Positions 49,331-61,975 of a DNA stretch of 64,000 nt are shown here, piece after piece (position 1 is the stretch's first letter; the number at the start of each line of letters is the position of its first letter). A model generated the notes under the pieces. The model was given only the letters and a program-made list of their open reading frames with translations, searched no databases and had not been told where the DNA came from. Location: contig VUYV01000053.1 in NCBI GenBank assembly GCA_008711295.1, positions 5,221,264 through 5,285,263 of the forward strand, written 5' to 3'. Both the position numbers and the translations under genes were made by a program. This stretch comes from Anarhynchus alexandrinus. Its lineage: Eukaryota; Chordata; Aves; Charadriiformes; Charadriidae.

Positions 49331-50607
49331 GCAACCCTACAATAATAACTTAGTGTGCGCAGTCCAGCAGGTGGGAACAATTCAAGAACTAGATTGCTAA
49401 ATAAGCTGTTGAGGGTGTGATGGAAGTAACAGATCTGACTGTCTTCATTTTTTTGTTAGTTTTGCATGTGCAAATTCTTTTTTTTTATTATTATTGAGTA
49501 GATACCATTCCCTAGATTTGCAAACCTGTGTTATTTTTCATCAACGGCATCCAATCTGTTGCTAAACTTGTTTTTCTGGAAGCTGTCCCTATCTCTCCAG
49601 CTCAGCTCCTAACTCTTGCCCATGCCTAAGTCATCTTGCACCTCACTGCTTCTTCAGCTGCTCGGCTCAAATCATGAAATCTGTTTGCAAGCAATAGCCT
49701 CCGCCCCTGAGTATCCTGAACAAGCCCTAGACATTATCAGCTTTACTCTTGGAAAGGGGTAAAGTAAAGCTCGGAGTGTGAGAGACTCTAAAAATGATTA
49801 AAATGTTATTGTTATTTCAAAATGTTATTCCCATATGTTCAGGAAACAGAACGATGATCAGGTTATGTAACTGACTTTGCAAAAACACCTGCTTGAGTAG
49901 GTAGAGTAGGGTGGAAGCAGGAATAAAAAAAAGGCATTTTGGTTCAAAAAATACTGCAACGTTAATTTGATGGAAGGACTGACAAAAGAAATGCGTGCTT
50001 CTGAAGGGAGATATTTTGATGTGGCAGTGCAGTGCCGTGGACCATCGGGCCATGGGTAGACACCTAGTGGCGGGCAGTGCTGGTTACAGGGGTTTGAGGA
50101 CTAGCTGGGGAAAGCTCTTCCCTCCAGCCCAAGGCCGGATCCTCAGCCAAGGTAAATGTGCACAGCCTCATCTGCATCCCGATTTACAGCCCTGGGACCC
50201 GGTGGCAGCACACCCCCTCCCCATCTTGTGCAGCCTTTCTTCAGGAAGGAGGGCAGAGGCTCATTCCAAGCAAGCTCAGGAAAGTGGCAAGGAAATATTC
50301 CAATTTAAACTGTTTTTATTCTCCTAACCTGGTCCTCAGTTATTCCCCATCATTATTTCCTTCATGTTCACTGCACTGTCATCTCTCCTGTAGTGTTTGA
50401 TTTTTTTTAACTATCTTAAGCAGAGATTTAAGTGTGCAACAGCTCATTTCCCAAAGTATTACATTTGGCCAGAGGGCCGCTGTCACGGGGGGTGTCACCT
50501 TCCTGAGATATCATGCCTCTAACCACCCTCCTTGAAGGACTTCTCCAGCCACCTTGATGAGCCACAGTCTCTTGAAGGATGTACGTGAAAAGGTTGCCAA
50601 GAATTAA
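49331..50607. other. unique non-coding DNA
   Basis: No gene was found. A GC-richer patch at 50030-50260 holds two overlapping plus-strand frames (110 and 80 codons) without domains. Confidence 0.45.
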
Positions 50608-50640
50608 TATAAAATACTTAGTAGTATAAAATACTTAGTA
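50608..50640. repeat. 17-bp tandem duplication
   Basis: TATAAAATACTTAGTAG (50608-50624) is repeated as TATAAAATACTTAGTA (50625-50640). The identity is exact over 16 bases, so the duplication is fairly recent. Confidence 0.85.
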
Positions 50641-51363
50641 TCCCTGTAAGCCTCAACTGAATGAATGTACTAGTCTAGGCCAGAAAGGAGACCGAGCAAT
50701 AATTGCATGCAGTGTGCAATTGTGTTTTAGATTGTCCCCTGCTCATATCAAATCTTTAATTTTAGTTGCAGGGAAAATACTCCACAAATCTCTAGATTCC
50801 CCTCCCTCTACCCCACTTGCACCAAAGTGAGTGTGTAAGCCACCCTTCCTTGTGCTTCTTTTTGTCTGTCTGTTTCTCTCTCTCTCTCAAAATAAAAGGC
50901 AGGACCCATCCAGTCAAATGCAGTGAAACAAGAAAACGCTCAGATATTTTAATACCCTGGAGCTACACCTTGGCAGATAAAATGGCTAAAATGAAATTTA
51001 AAGCACATCTGATTTACCTGTTGTTTGTGTGACTCAAATACCTATGTTTAATTTTGTCTATGGATTGGAAAAAGTTAATTTCAAGCCTTGTTTCTCTTGC
51101 TAGCAGCAACAACCTTTTAAACTGAGTATTACTGGTGAACCATATAGAGCTGGTTAAAAAAAATGCTTTTCAGTTCCACCATGCAGTTGTTCGGACGACA
51201 ATTATGGCAGCTGAAGTTTAATCATAGTGTTTGATAGCTCATTTTCTCAATGTCAACACGAGGCACTGTTAAAAAAAATGAATTCTTTCATTTGATAAGC
51301 TGGCTCCAGAGCACTGGGCTCATTCAATAGGAAAACTCTTTCACAGGGCTGCAGCATGCATGG
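50641..51363. other. unique non-coding DNA
   Basis: This is AT-rich unique sequence with a TCTCTCTCTCTCTC run near 50874-50887. Nothing else was seen. Confidence 0.5.
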
Positions 51364-51414
51364 TTTTTCTCTTTCCTTTTTTTTTTTCCTTTCCTTTTTT
51401 TTCGTTCTTTTTTN
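51364..51414. repeat. polypyrimidine tract with one ambiguous base
   Basis: About 50 bases of T with scattered C end at the only N in the window (51414). Homopolymer slippage probably caused the ambiguous call, so the tract length should not be trusted. Confidence 0.85.
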
Positions 51415-52099
51415 CACCCAAGAAGAGATTAATCACGAGGGGGAAACTCAGCTTCACCCTCTAGCTGCAGGTCGCAATTTTTATTTGTATGGAATTGGCT
51501 TTTGGAAAGCTGAAGGCTGCCTGAGGGCAGGGACCTGATATAAGAAGAACCTGAGAATGAAGCAGCAGGGATTGATTAGCCTACTTCATATCCCACACTC
51601 CATAAGCACACTCCAACCGCAATCTAACACACCGCTGAGCTGAATAGACAAGAGAAATTGGATTCCTTCCTAATATTTAACCTTCAAGTCAGCTCTAACA
51701 GTTGTTGATATGTTGTTCTACCAGCAAGTAACAGTAGCTTTTTTTATTCCAGCACCCACCCACACACATATATATACAATTTTATAAGTTATATGCTATA
51801 TATTTACATATTTCCCATTTTCAATCTGTTTCAGAGCATGGTTTACCTAATCCATTTCAGTAAAAGTTTCAGGGAAGAACAAACTGACCAAACAATTATG
51901 CATAAAATTGTAGTGAGGGAAGAGAGGGAAAGAGAAATAAAAAGTAGAAAAAACTCATTGTCTGTTTCATGCCTTTCAAGGTCTTTTTCACACAGTCGTT
52001 TTTCTTTCACCTGTAATTTTCCCAGTTCATTAATTGTTGGAATTGTCTGGATTGTGTCTAGTGATATGGATGTTTCTGGCACTGGCGTGGTAGAGGTTT
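51415..52099. other. unique non-coding DNA, possibly conserved
   Basis: No gene was found. The stretch 51540-51720 is clean unique sequence of enhancer-like texture. TATATATA words occur near 51768-51803. Confidence 0.4.
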
Positions 52100-52830
52100 C
52101 ACTTTAGATTTGTATCTGTAAATCAGAGGTGCATTTGGGGAAATGTTTTGCTTTTGCGGGAGTTTGCTAAAGTGACAGAAAGTACTGCTGTGTGATGAGG
52201 ACCAGTCTGTGAAACCTGAGGGTGCCCACACTGAGGTTGCCCGCGACAGGGCAGATGTGAGAGAGGAGCAACCACTTGCTGCTGGGAGCCCTGGCAGCTG
52301 TCAGGTGGAGGTACTGCCTCTGCGCCACGGCTGGTGCGGCACACCCCTGTGCCCTCATCAAGCCCCTCTGAAAAACTCCCCTTTCAAGCATGACAGAAAG
52401 GTCAGAAGATGATGCAGAACAGTCAGAAAATGATGATTACAGCAGGGCGTTTGTGGGCCTGGGGTCTCAGAGAAAGGCTCTGCCCTTGCAGCTTGCCAGT
52501 GGAGAAGGTTTTGGTTTACAAAAGGCTGGTTCTGGGGAACCAAAGCCCTGGTTGGAAACATGCCTGCCCCACTTCACCCAGGCCTGACCTCGCGGGCAGC
52601 CCCTGGCAGGCTGGCTGGGATCCCAAACAAGGCTGCCTGGAGGCTTGCTGACCTCTGGCACTTTGCCTTCCCAGTGATTTGGTTGCAGAGTTGCACCTAT
52701 CCTTGGCCTCGCCAAGCTCCTCGCAACCTCTGGCCACCCGGCTGATGGGCTATGAGCTGCCTTGGCTTCCTAGCCCCATGAGGGCTGGGCTGCTGTCCGC
52801 TCTCTGCCACGATCCCCGCACGCTCATGCA
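52100..52830. other. GC-rich patch, origin unknown
   Basis: This patch is clearly GC-richer than its flanks, with many CCTGG, GCCCC and CAGCC words. At least ten frames of 60-82 codons overlap on both strands, a result of few stop codons rather than evidence of genes. A small direct repeat, GTCAGAAGATGATG and GTCAGAAAATGATG, lies at 52402-52436. It may be a decayed transposon, an exon of an unknown transcript or a composition island. Confidence 0.35.
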
Positions 52831-53030
52831 TATGTGTTGGTGTGTATGACACTCCCCATGGGGTTTTCCAAAGGGTAGTTTTCTAAAAATTCCTGTTCTA
52901 GGGAAAATTCACATTTTGGACTTTTCATTCATGTTTGGAATTAATTATAAATGGGAATTTGAGATTTTTCTCAAAATGGTAATTTTGGTTCACACTTAGC
53001 TGCATAACTTTCTTCTTCTTTAAAGGCACT
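52831..53030. other. unique non-coding DNA
   Basis: This is a short AT-rich spacer between two GC-richer patches. Confidence 0.4.
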
Positions 53031-53990
53031 GAAGCACCTTTACAATGACTCCTGAGGTTGCCACTGGCTCTGTTGGAATTGTGGGGCCCCCTTTGCTTCC
53101 GCCTGCTGCCCCAAAGCTGGGCTGTACATCTCACCAGTACACTGGGCCTCACTCTTGTAATGATTTCTTCATATCGATCTTAAGTCTTGGATCCAAAGCA
53201 ATGTTGTACAGAACTTACACCAGCCACAAAGGTGCATGCTTCTGTCCCATGCAGTGGCACAGCATCGCCCACGGGAAGTTCAGCACAAGGCACCACCTCT
53301 CACTGTGTAAGTCAGGCATGGACATCCCTGTGTGTGCTTGAGGAGTGCTGGTGTCACTTGTCCATAAGTGTCACGGCATCTGTCTGCACAGCATGGTGTA
53401 GAGCCGTGCAGAGGTGCCCAATGTTATGACCACATGCTGTCATCAACTGCAGGGCAGTCCTTGCTGGCTAGCTTGAGCATTTCTGCAGAACATAGCATTG
53501 TGCCCTGTCAGGTGTAGCCAAAGGGGCTGACCATGGTGTGGCTGCCTTCTAATGTTGACTTTTTTAGATGAAGTGGAGGGCAGATGTGTTGAGTAGTGCT
53601 GGGTTTCCATTAAAATGGGAACCAGTAGGAAAGCAGGGCTGTGGCAGTAGCAAGGACTCTTCATCTTCTGATTGGTTGTCACAGGGCCATAGACATGTAG
53701 GTGGAAAGCTTTGGCTCGGCCATCCTATTTACTTCCATGGCAAGTGAGTGTGCCAAGTCCTTTGTTCTTTGCAGAAAACACCAGTGAGAAATTATGGTAA
53801 AGCCTTCTCGCACAACTCGGTGTATAACTGGCATAGATCTTCTAGAATGGGGCGATATCATTCTCCAACTTGTAGTGAAAAAAGGTTGCCTTAATATATA
53901 GTCTATTGGGACAATATGCTGCTGAAACAGGTACTCCTGCAAGCAAAGTGAAATTTCCGTGTAATCATCTTCAAATATTTTTATGACCAT
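53031..53990. other. GC-richer patch with minus-strand frames, unclassified
   Basis: The minus strand has two sizeable frames, 53679-53990 (103 codons) and 53443-53682 (79 codons), which meet in different phases. Plus-strand frames overlap at 53045-53429. I recognise no transposase or other domain in any of them. Two abutting frames on one strand, in a composition unlike the flanks, would fit a decayed DNA-transposon or retrocopy coding region, but this is inference only. Confidence 0.3.
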
Positions 53991-55799
53991 CAGCTTGAGT
54001 TCTATAAGTCAATGTATGAGTGAATACACAAAGTTTCCTTCTTTGTTTGCATATCCTGCCTCTACTGAGTTTTAAATGTTCATGCTATATGGACAAAATC
54101 CAACTCTACATCTGTTTATGGCATATGTAGGCAGCATTATCTCCAAGATTTTTTTTCAAGTCTAGTTAAGCTCAGTAGCTTTGTGAAAAGGAACTCTCAA
54201 GACCTGAGCTAGCTTCCCTGTACCCTAATTCTGATTCTTAATTTCCCATGCAGACTTGGGATCCTCTGGATTTCTTGCCATTTCATGTTCAAATAGGACA
54301 GCAGAAAAAATAAAACTATCCTCCCCTAAGGAAGCAGACACACAAGAAACCTCTCCCACCAGTGATGGCCAGATGATAATCATGCCCACGCCTCTCTGAC
54401 CACAGTGATGTGACTGTCCAACCTGTGGATCTGGAAACTTTAACTCACAGAATAAAGCCACATCCTGGAAAAAAATAGTAGAAAAGTGCACCATAAAGGG
54501 CTTTTGAGTAACATAGATTGGCATTAATGAGCCTGCTAGTTCTCTACCAGCTTCACTAGCTTCTCAGGGGATCCTGGATAAATCCTACAAGCCTCTCACA
54601 GGACATTATTTCCTTCAGCGTGATTTCAGCATTTAGTCTACAAAATCTATCGATCTGTCTGTCCCAGGTCTTATCTCTCTACAGTTTGAACTGATGCTTT
54701 AACACAAATTTTTACCCTGATTTCTTTTACCCCTGGTATGGACATAATGGAGCTATTACACAAGGCCAGGCCTTGCTCACCAATTTGATTATTTCTGTTA
54801 CTGATTAGAGAAGAAAAGGAGCGCAGGAAAGAGAAAATGTTTTTTGTTTTAAAATATTTGTGTGACACAGCATTTGACAAGTGACAGAGCTCTCTAGCTT
54901 TCATGATGGAAAATAGAGATGTAGCAGCCTCAAAAATTTTGTGGGAACAACCTGATTTTGATCAAGATGTTTGAAAATGATCAGTATGTTTCATGTTGAT
55001 ACGGTTGAAGTGCTTTCATGGGATATAAAGGGTTTGGCTGAAAGGAAGCACTGGGACTTTATCCTAAAAAGTTACTTTGATATCGTAAGTTATTTTCATT
55101 TGTTGGATTTTTTGCTTTGCCTGAAATTTTGACTGTTTGTTCTGATGTGGGACTTTCCTGAGGAATTAAAGCTGTGGTCTTTGATGTGCTCCAATGATAT
55201 GGGTTGTGATTCACAGGGGTGCTAATGGCAATAAACAAAGCAATTCCCTTTTCTGTGTGTTGGAAGAAGCTTTACCATTGCATTGGCTTTTTAAATGCAC
55301 TCATTCTGTGTGTGTGTACATATACATTTTATATGTTACTGTGCCTCTGACTTGATTCTGCACATTCATAGCAATCTGCTGCTACTAATGACTCCCTGTG
55401 CTGTGTTAGCGATACCTGGCAAGTAATTCAGGATCCTTCCCCTGTGAGCACGTATACCTGATGGCAAGTACATAAGACTGCAGGTTATAAAAAAAGCCAT
55501 TTTATTAAGCTGAAATATAAATATGTGTTTGTGTGGTGATCCCAGCATATTCCAGTATGCTGGCAATCGGGGGGAGTGAGAGTGCTACACGTGGGCAGGG
55601 GAAATGGAGTTTCTCCTGAAGTGCTTGAGAGACAACATTTTAAACATCTCCTCCTTGTGATTTTATTATTATTAAGGTGCTGGTTGCAAATTTTGTAACT
55701 AATAGTCTCACTTGATATTTCTAACAACTTAATGAATAACATGACAGATGTAAATAGCATTTCAGTAACGCAAGTTTTAAGTTTGTATTAAAAGGGAAC
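53991..55799. other. unique non-coding DNA
   Basis: No gene was found. A short TGTGTGTGTACATATACA run lies at 55307-55326. Confidence 0.5.
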
Positions 55800-56002
55800 A
55801 GGGCCCTCAGTAAGATATAGCTCCTGCTTTGCTACATGCTGTAAAACCTCATTTGAGACCATGCCTATACCCAGGAGCTTAGAGCCCAAATGGATGAGAA
55901 GGATTTCTGTCTTCATTTTTACAAATGAGAAACTGAGGCAAACGAGTCATGAAATGCCGTGTCCAGATTGCATGGAGACAGTGTAATAGAGCTAGAAAAT
56001 GT
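55800..56002 (+). mobile_element. MIR-like ancient SINE relic
   Basis: The segment CCCAGGAGCTTAGAGCCCAA (55870-55889) corresponds to the 'cccaaagagcttacagtctaa' block. TTTTTACAAATGAGAAACTGAGGCAAACGAG (55916-55946) is the highly diagnostic 'tttacagatgagaaactgaggcacagag' block of MIR-type SINEs. Position and order agree with the copy at 2488-2697, though different parts are best preserved. It is a plus-orientation relic, non-coding and heavily diverged. Confidence 0.72.
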
Positions 56003-58472
56003 ATTGTGCTGTCTTCCTGTCAAAGAGATGTGTTACTTCCCTGACCTTACTGTTATGGAAACCTTGCGTGAGGTGAGTAGCCTTTCAAGAGTGGGATGCC
56101 AGACTGTATTTCTTTTCCCCAAAATAAATTTGTCCGTGCCACTAGAATCTCACCAGTAATCAGGAAATATTGCTTTCCAAAGAGACAAGATGCTTATCAG
56201 GTGGCAGTGCTGCACGTCTGCATGGGGCAGCCGGTGCTGGGGACGGAGTATGAGAGGAGAGGGTGGGCAGGCAGCAGCTCCTGCCCTTTGCAAATGCCCT
56301 TTTCGGGCACCATGAATCCCTTGGGCTATCACCCTTGAGTGGCACTCGAAACCCACCTGCCTGCCAGCTCCAGCAACGCTTATGCCTGTTTTAAGCCATC
56401 CTACCATTGCTAGTAAACAGGGAAATGGTTACATTCGTGGTATTGCTTGAATAAAGCACAGGTAATGATCTTTCTGATGAGAATTATAAAAGCAAACTCA
56501 GGTTGAATTTACTGCAGGAAGAAATAAATAATAAATGCAAATAGAGGGGAAATTAAAAATGTGCCAGAAATACAGTAATAACAATTAGATGAAGTGACAA
56601 AAATGCTGGGTTTAGCCAAAAGAAGCCTTATCTGAAGCAACATCCAAGTGTTGGCCCTAACCTCATCAACACCCAGACCCTAATGCTGGCCATAGCGTGA
56701 CTGAACCTTGTCGGATACAGGCTACAGCTTGGCCAGAGCAGCCTCTCTCTGCTGTTAATAAAATGCTCTTCAAGGTAATTCAGTCATTCTGAGAAGCTTA
56801 ATTTATGATTTTGCAAAAATTGCCACTCTCTTCTGGGTGTGAAACTAACTTGAGAGGATTTAAGCTGAGTGTTAGTAATGCCACTTCGGTGGCAAAGCCA
56901 TAACCATGAAGGAAAACAGAAATAGGAAATAATGGGGAAAATTCTGTGTAAAGCAGGAGAATTCTCCAGGTGCACTGGTAAGAGCCTGTTTTATTAGACA
57001 TGATTATTTTCTGTGCTGTTTATTCAATCACAGCATCATCTCCATCCTCCTTTTCCTCAGCTCCTCTGCAGTCACTGTTACTTCACATCATGCTCAGTAG
57101 AACTAGATACATATTTATTCACCCTGACCCAAAAAGTAAGTTTTATGTTATCTGTATCGATTTGTTGTTGTTTGATGTGTTATACCAAAATTCAGATTCA
57201 GCGAATGAGCAGTATACCAACTTCAGCAAATAGTTTGTTCAGTTGCAAATCTGCCATTCATGCTGACCCAGGCACATGCCCTGCTGGCTGGTGCGGTGGC
57301 AAATACGGCCATTTTGCTCAAGACCTTTCCAAAGAATATGACCTGTTCTCTTAGTTCTTTCCTTACATCCACTGCTGCTGTCTTCCTTTTGGCTTCTGTG
57401 CCTGGTTTTCCACCTCTTGATGGAATCCTTTCTTCAAAGGTTCTGCTTCCTTATGGGACCCTTTGGTCGTCTCCATCTATATCCTTGTCCACACAGGATT
57501 CCCACAAGTGACTTACTCTTCTCTTCGTTTTTTGGTTCCTCTTAGTTTTTTCCTATTCTTTTAGCACTTAACTATTCACACATGCTCCATCCCTGTCCTT
57601 TTCATACAAACATCTCAAAGATGATGCACAGAACTTGACCCACAGCATCTTTATTTAGTTTGAATTCAACAGTTCTTCCTAACGAAAGCAACCTCAAAAC
57701 ATTTGCTGCTTTTTCACACTGATTTTTTTTTGATATGTTCTCTTGCCAAGAAACATCTTTTTGACTGGCCCTATTTCTTTACACCTCTTTCCAATCAAAT
57801 TAGTGCATTTTTTCCCCTTGAGATTACCAGTTTCTCTGTGTCCAGTCATTCCACCCGAACTCTGGTTACTGATGAAATCTGCAAGTAAACTATGCTGGAC
57901 TACAGGACATCTATTTTATCAGATTCACATATTAGATTGTGTTCCTTTGCAAGTTATACTTAAAAATGTAACCCCATTCTACTGAAGAGGTCTTTAGACG
58001 CTGCCAAATAGTGACTACGTTACACTACAATTACATATCTGCACTTTGAAGAAAATGCTGCTTCTGTTGTGACACTCTTTTCATCCACTCTAATGGTTTA
58101 TTCCCTAGGAAAGTAAAAGATCAGAATGCTTCTATTAACCTTGTTCTCCTAAATGTCTGAGTAGTTAAATTTTAGGTCATTATATTGATTCACAAGGCAA
58201 CAAGTAAGTGCCTTGCTTAGTAAGTATCTGCCAGTTGACCAGGCTTTACCCAATTCCATCTTGTGCCTGCAGCAGCATAATATTTCCATTGCAGTCAGCT
58301 TATGGGTGCAAATGATCACATCTGCATCTTGATTTATTCCTTACTAGTTGGAAATATGCAGTGTCAAGTATTCAGTGAATTTTACTAGGTCCTAATGAGG
58401 ATTCAGTGTAACATGATTTTCTTCAGCTTCAGTCTTGTAGAAAAGTTTTTCTGCATATCTGTCTTTTCAAAT
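56003..58472. other. unique non-coding DNA
   Basis: No gene was found. A GC-richer patch at 56190-56400 holds overlapping frames on both strands. Plus frames at 57000-57511 have no domain. Confidence 0.45.
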
Positions 58473-58486
58473 AAAAAAAAAAAAAA
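58473..58486. repeat. A14 homopolymer run
   Basis: Fourteen consecutive A's follow ATAAGA-like AT-rich sequence (CAAATA just upstream). No SINE or retrocopy body is recognisable before it. Confidence 0.8.
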
Positions 58487-59399
58487 GATATAGTGTGCTG
58501 GTATATAGTGTATTTTACTTCCAATAAAGTTTTAGGCTATGCTAAAGAAAAAGAGGAGAACTGTGCACTTCAGTCCTACCACTTATACCACTATAGTATT
58601 GACGAGAAGTAGAAAAGATGGTTAGGCAATTGAGGACTAATTCCTGGATCTGGCTGAGAAGATGGGGAAGAGGGATTTTTAAGGCCCGTTAATTCTCTTG
58701 AACCAGATCAGTTAAAAAACAAAAGGGTCAATGGCAGAATTTAAGGCTCCAAACGGCTGTCCTGAATTGCTCAACGTACAGCAACCTATATGTCTAAGTG
58801 GTTTGCTAGTCTAGTGTTACTAGAATATATTGTTTTATTACCTAAATCCTTTGTTTTCTGCCTTGTATGCATTGGAGAAGAAGTGAATAGCACCCTTTTT
58901 TGCAGCACTGAAAGGCTTTGTCTAGATTGATGGGAACTGCAGCAGCCTTCATGGGTAACAGGGATTTTTTGTGATGGCAGAGTGTCTGTCCCTGACCACA
59001 TTATTCACTCATCCAGGCGTTTGTCAGTCCAGGTGTTTCAGAACTGCTCCTGCTGCTTGTTTAAGAGTGAGGTGCCAAGAGGTGCAGTTGCTGTTATGAA
59101 AAGATATCCATTCGGTTGCTGAGTTAAAATCAGATTGTCACTGATTTAAAATTCTTATATCGCTGTCCATCATACCAAAACGTGATAATAGTTCCTGTAA
59201 AGTTAGTAATCCTTCTGCTTATGCAGTGTTATGTAGTCATACTCCAGACCAGCGTAAGCACGGAGATTTGGTTATTATGTAGAAGAGTTATAATAAGAAA
59301 TATGACTGCAAAAGCAAGGCAGTCAGTTGAAATTGGTCTATAATTAAATGCTTAGAAAATTCTGTGCTTAGCTCATTTTAAAATCAAGTGCTTCTTTGT
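58487..59399. other. unique non-coding DNA
   Basis: This is AT-rich unique sequence with no gene or recognisable repeat. Confidence 0.5.
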
Positions 59400-59660
59400 A
59401 GCAATTTCCTTTCTTTAATTACAATTTCCTGTCTAGTTTGACATTTACAATGCAATCTTGGGGGACATGTTTGTGATTTATTATTCTTGCTCCTATCAGG
59501 ATATCACTCGGCAGAAATGAGTTTATAAAATAAGAGCTCAAATTATTATGGCCTTTGACCAATAAAGCTGGCTCATAATTTCAGGCCTGAGAAAAGATTA
59601 ACATTTTTGACAATCAAATGCAGAATTACCAGTAGGGGACAATTTTGAAAACTATTTCAA
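59400..59660. other. candidate conserved non-coding element
   Basis: This is a unique AT-rich block with TAATTA at 59416-59421, TTTATTATTCTTGC, a nuclear-receptor-like TGACC half site in GGCCTTTGACCAATAAAGC (59551-59569), and no repeat decay. It has enhancer-like texture; cross-species alignment is needed. Confidence 0.25.
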
Positions 59661-61894
59661 TTTTCTGAAACATTGTACATTTTTAATAAGGAATATATGA
59701 CTGGTTATATATTGGAGCACAGGCTTAAGAGTAGAAAGAGCAATAGTGAATTGTAAAGCAAACCTGAAAGGAAGACTTTAACATCTAACATTGTTTAGCT
59801 TCCTCTGAATGAAATTGAAACTGCTAAATCAACATTACTTGAAAATTACCCAACGGAAGAGATATAAAAGCTCAGATAAGTTCACAGCAATGCACTCTCC
59901 CTTTTCTTGAGCATTCCTGACTCCATGGGCTAATTTATTCAGGGCAATTTTTTCTGTTTGTTCTGTTTTCAAATCTTACTGAAAAATTTTCTTCTTGGTT
60001 ATTATTTTTCTGTTGGGGTCTCTCATTTAGAGAAACAGATGACCCTGCTAAACTTCATATTACGTGATCTGTTCTGCTGTCACTGCTTTTCCAATGACTT
60101 TCTTTGTCCCTGATTCAGGAAAATGTCATTGTTCAGGACACCACAGAAGTCAAAATGAATTCTCCAAGACTTACGCACATGTTCAAAGTTAAATGTGAAC
60201 TTGTCTGTAACACAAAATAGGCATCCTGCCTTGTGCTTTGTGAAGAGTGGGTTCTTAAAATCTCTATCCAAAGCGGTAGGTGTGTTTTTAGTGTTAATTT
60301 GATGTAATGTCAAAATGAATGGCCTATAAAATTATATTGAAGGAGAGAGAAATGGTATTGGCAGGGAAGAAAATCTGTATCTTTGGAGATCTTTAAAACA
60401 GCTCGTGTGCACATTGCTGGGAGGTGCAAATGCTTAGCACCTCTCAAAGTCAGGCTGCTTTTATTTAGATGCCAGCATATAGAGTTAAGAGCCTATTTTT
60501 AAGTACTGTGAATTAAAATCATTATTTTAAAGAATCTGTCCTCCCTCATTCCCAAGGAAATGAGAAAACATGGTATCGGTTACTTCATTTTAGTAAGGTG
60601 AAAGTGAGAAAGTGGCATGGCTCTGACCCCAAGTAGTTCCCGGGTTAATGACAGGGCTAGGAGTCCTGCTGCGGCGTTTCAGAGCTCCTGGTCCCCACCT
60701 CAGCTGCCTGCACCATACTCCTTAGTTACACTCCTTAGCACATGACATTTCTGTCCTTCCAAAGCACTCTTGGATCCAATAGCATTCCATAGGATGTATT
60801 TTACTTCAGTGACGGATTAAAGTAAATGCTCGAACATCTCTCCCTAGGGCGCCTGTCTCCAGTTTAATGTAATATTCAATGTGGGGAGGAAGTAATAAGG
60901 AAATTGGATACACCCATGAAGAGATGGTAATGAGCATCTGCAATGGTGCCCTGGACAGGGTCTGTGTGAGACCTTGCAGGAATGAGGGGCTGCCGTCTTC
61001 CCAGAGACAAGGCCCAAGGCAAATCCATAGGCCAGTTAAAATATATAGCTCAGAGGCAGGGAAGAAGGAGGATAAGTCTACAGAAGTGCACTTATTTGCT
61101 TATAAAAATATCTGAGTAGTTCTAAAAAGTAATATGGTGTCTGGAGTCAATACTTGCTAGAAAGAAGAGGAGGAGAGGAAAGTTGAGTGAGTAATGAGAC
61201 CAACATATTTTCATCATCCAATGTCAAAACAGATAAGAGTTTTGGTGGCTGGATGTGTTTGACTTCAGACTGTGACCATTAATGGTGACTAGAGAACCAT
61301 TTTCTACAACTTCTTCCATTGCTTAATTATTTTTCTTACAGTTACCTTTGAGGGAGAGGTGTTTATTAACCTGTCATCTCTGCAGCTTGATCTTAAGGTA
61401 GAAAATAATCAAGAATGCCATTATTATCTAGTCTGGAAAGGCACGTGTTATGAACTCAAATATCTTCTAGCTATAAAAAGGCTTTATGCAATCATAAAAC
61501 TGCACAGTTTACATAGGTGCTGCACATGCCAGTACACATACACCAAAACTCTCCATTCAGTCAAAATATGAGACATAATCTCATAGCATAAAGCACGGGT
61601 CATGCTCTATCACCTCTCATTAGACACTGGCCAGGAGGCCAGGACTGGCAGTTCAGTTCAATGGCTTTTAATTTTTTCTAAACTTTCCTAAGCTTCTAGA
61701 AAAGTTTTCCCTATTGAGTAGGGTCCAGTTCAGAAATCCCCAGTGTGTTCTAATTTGGCTTGAATTCCTAGATTGAAAGAATTAAATCACCTTTCGAAAA
61801 TCTTCCCCCTTTTCTTTGAGGATTATGATGTACTTTTTAATTCTGGGCTGAGTGAACTCCCGTACAGAAAGAAAAACACACTTAGGAGATGGGG
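59661..61894. other. unique non-coding DNA
   Basis: No gene or recognisable repeat was found. Frames of 70-78 codons show no domain. Confidence 0.5.
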
Positions 61895-61975
61895 CTCCTC
61901 CGCTGATGTGAATCAGCAGAGCTTCACTGGTGTCAAAGAAATTATGCTAGTTTATACACGCTGATTACTTGGCCC
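61895..61975 (+). repeat. palindromic ancient repeat relic (family A)
   Basis: CCGCTGATGTGAATCAGCAG is followed by AGCTTCACTGGTGTCAAAG and ATTATGCTAGTTTATACACG, and it ends CTGATTACTTGGCCC. This follows the order of the family ('gctggtgtaaatcagcatagctccattga...atgctgatttacaccagctgaggatctggccc') with many changes. It is non-coding. Confidence 0.5.
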
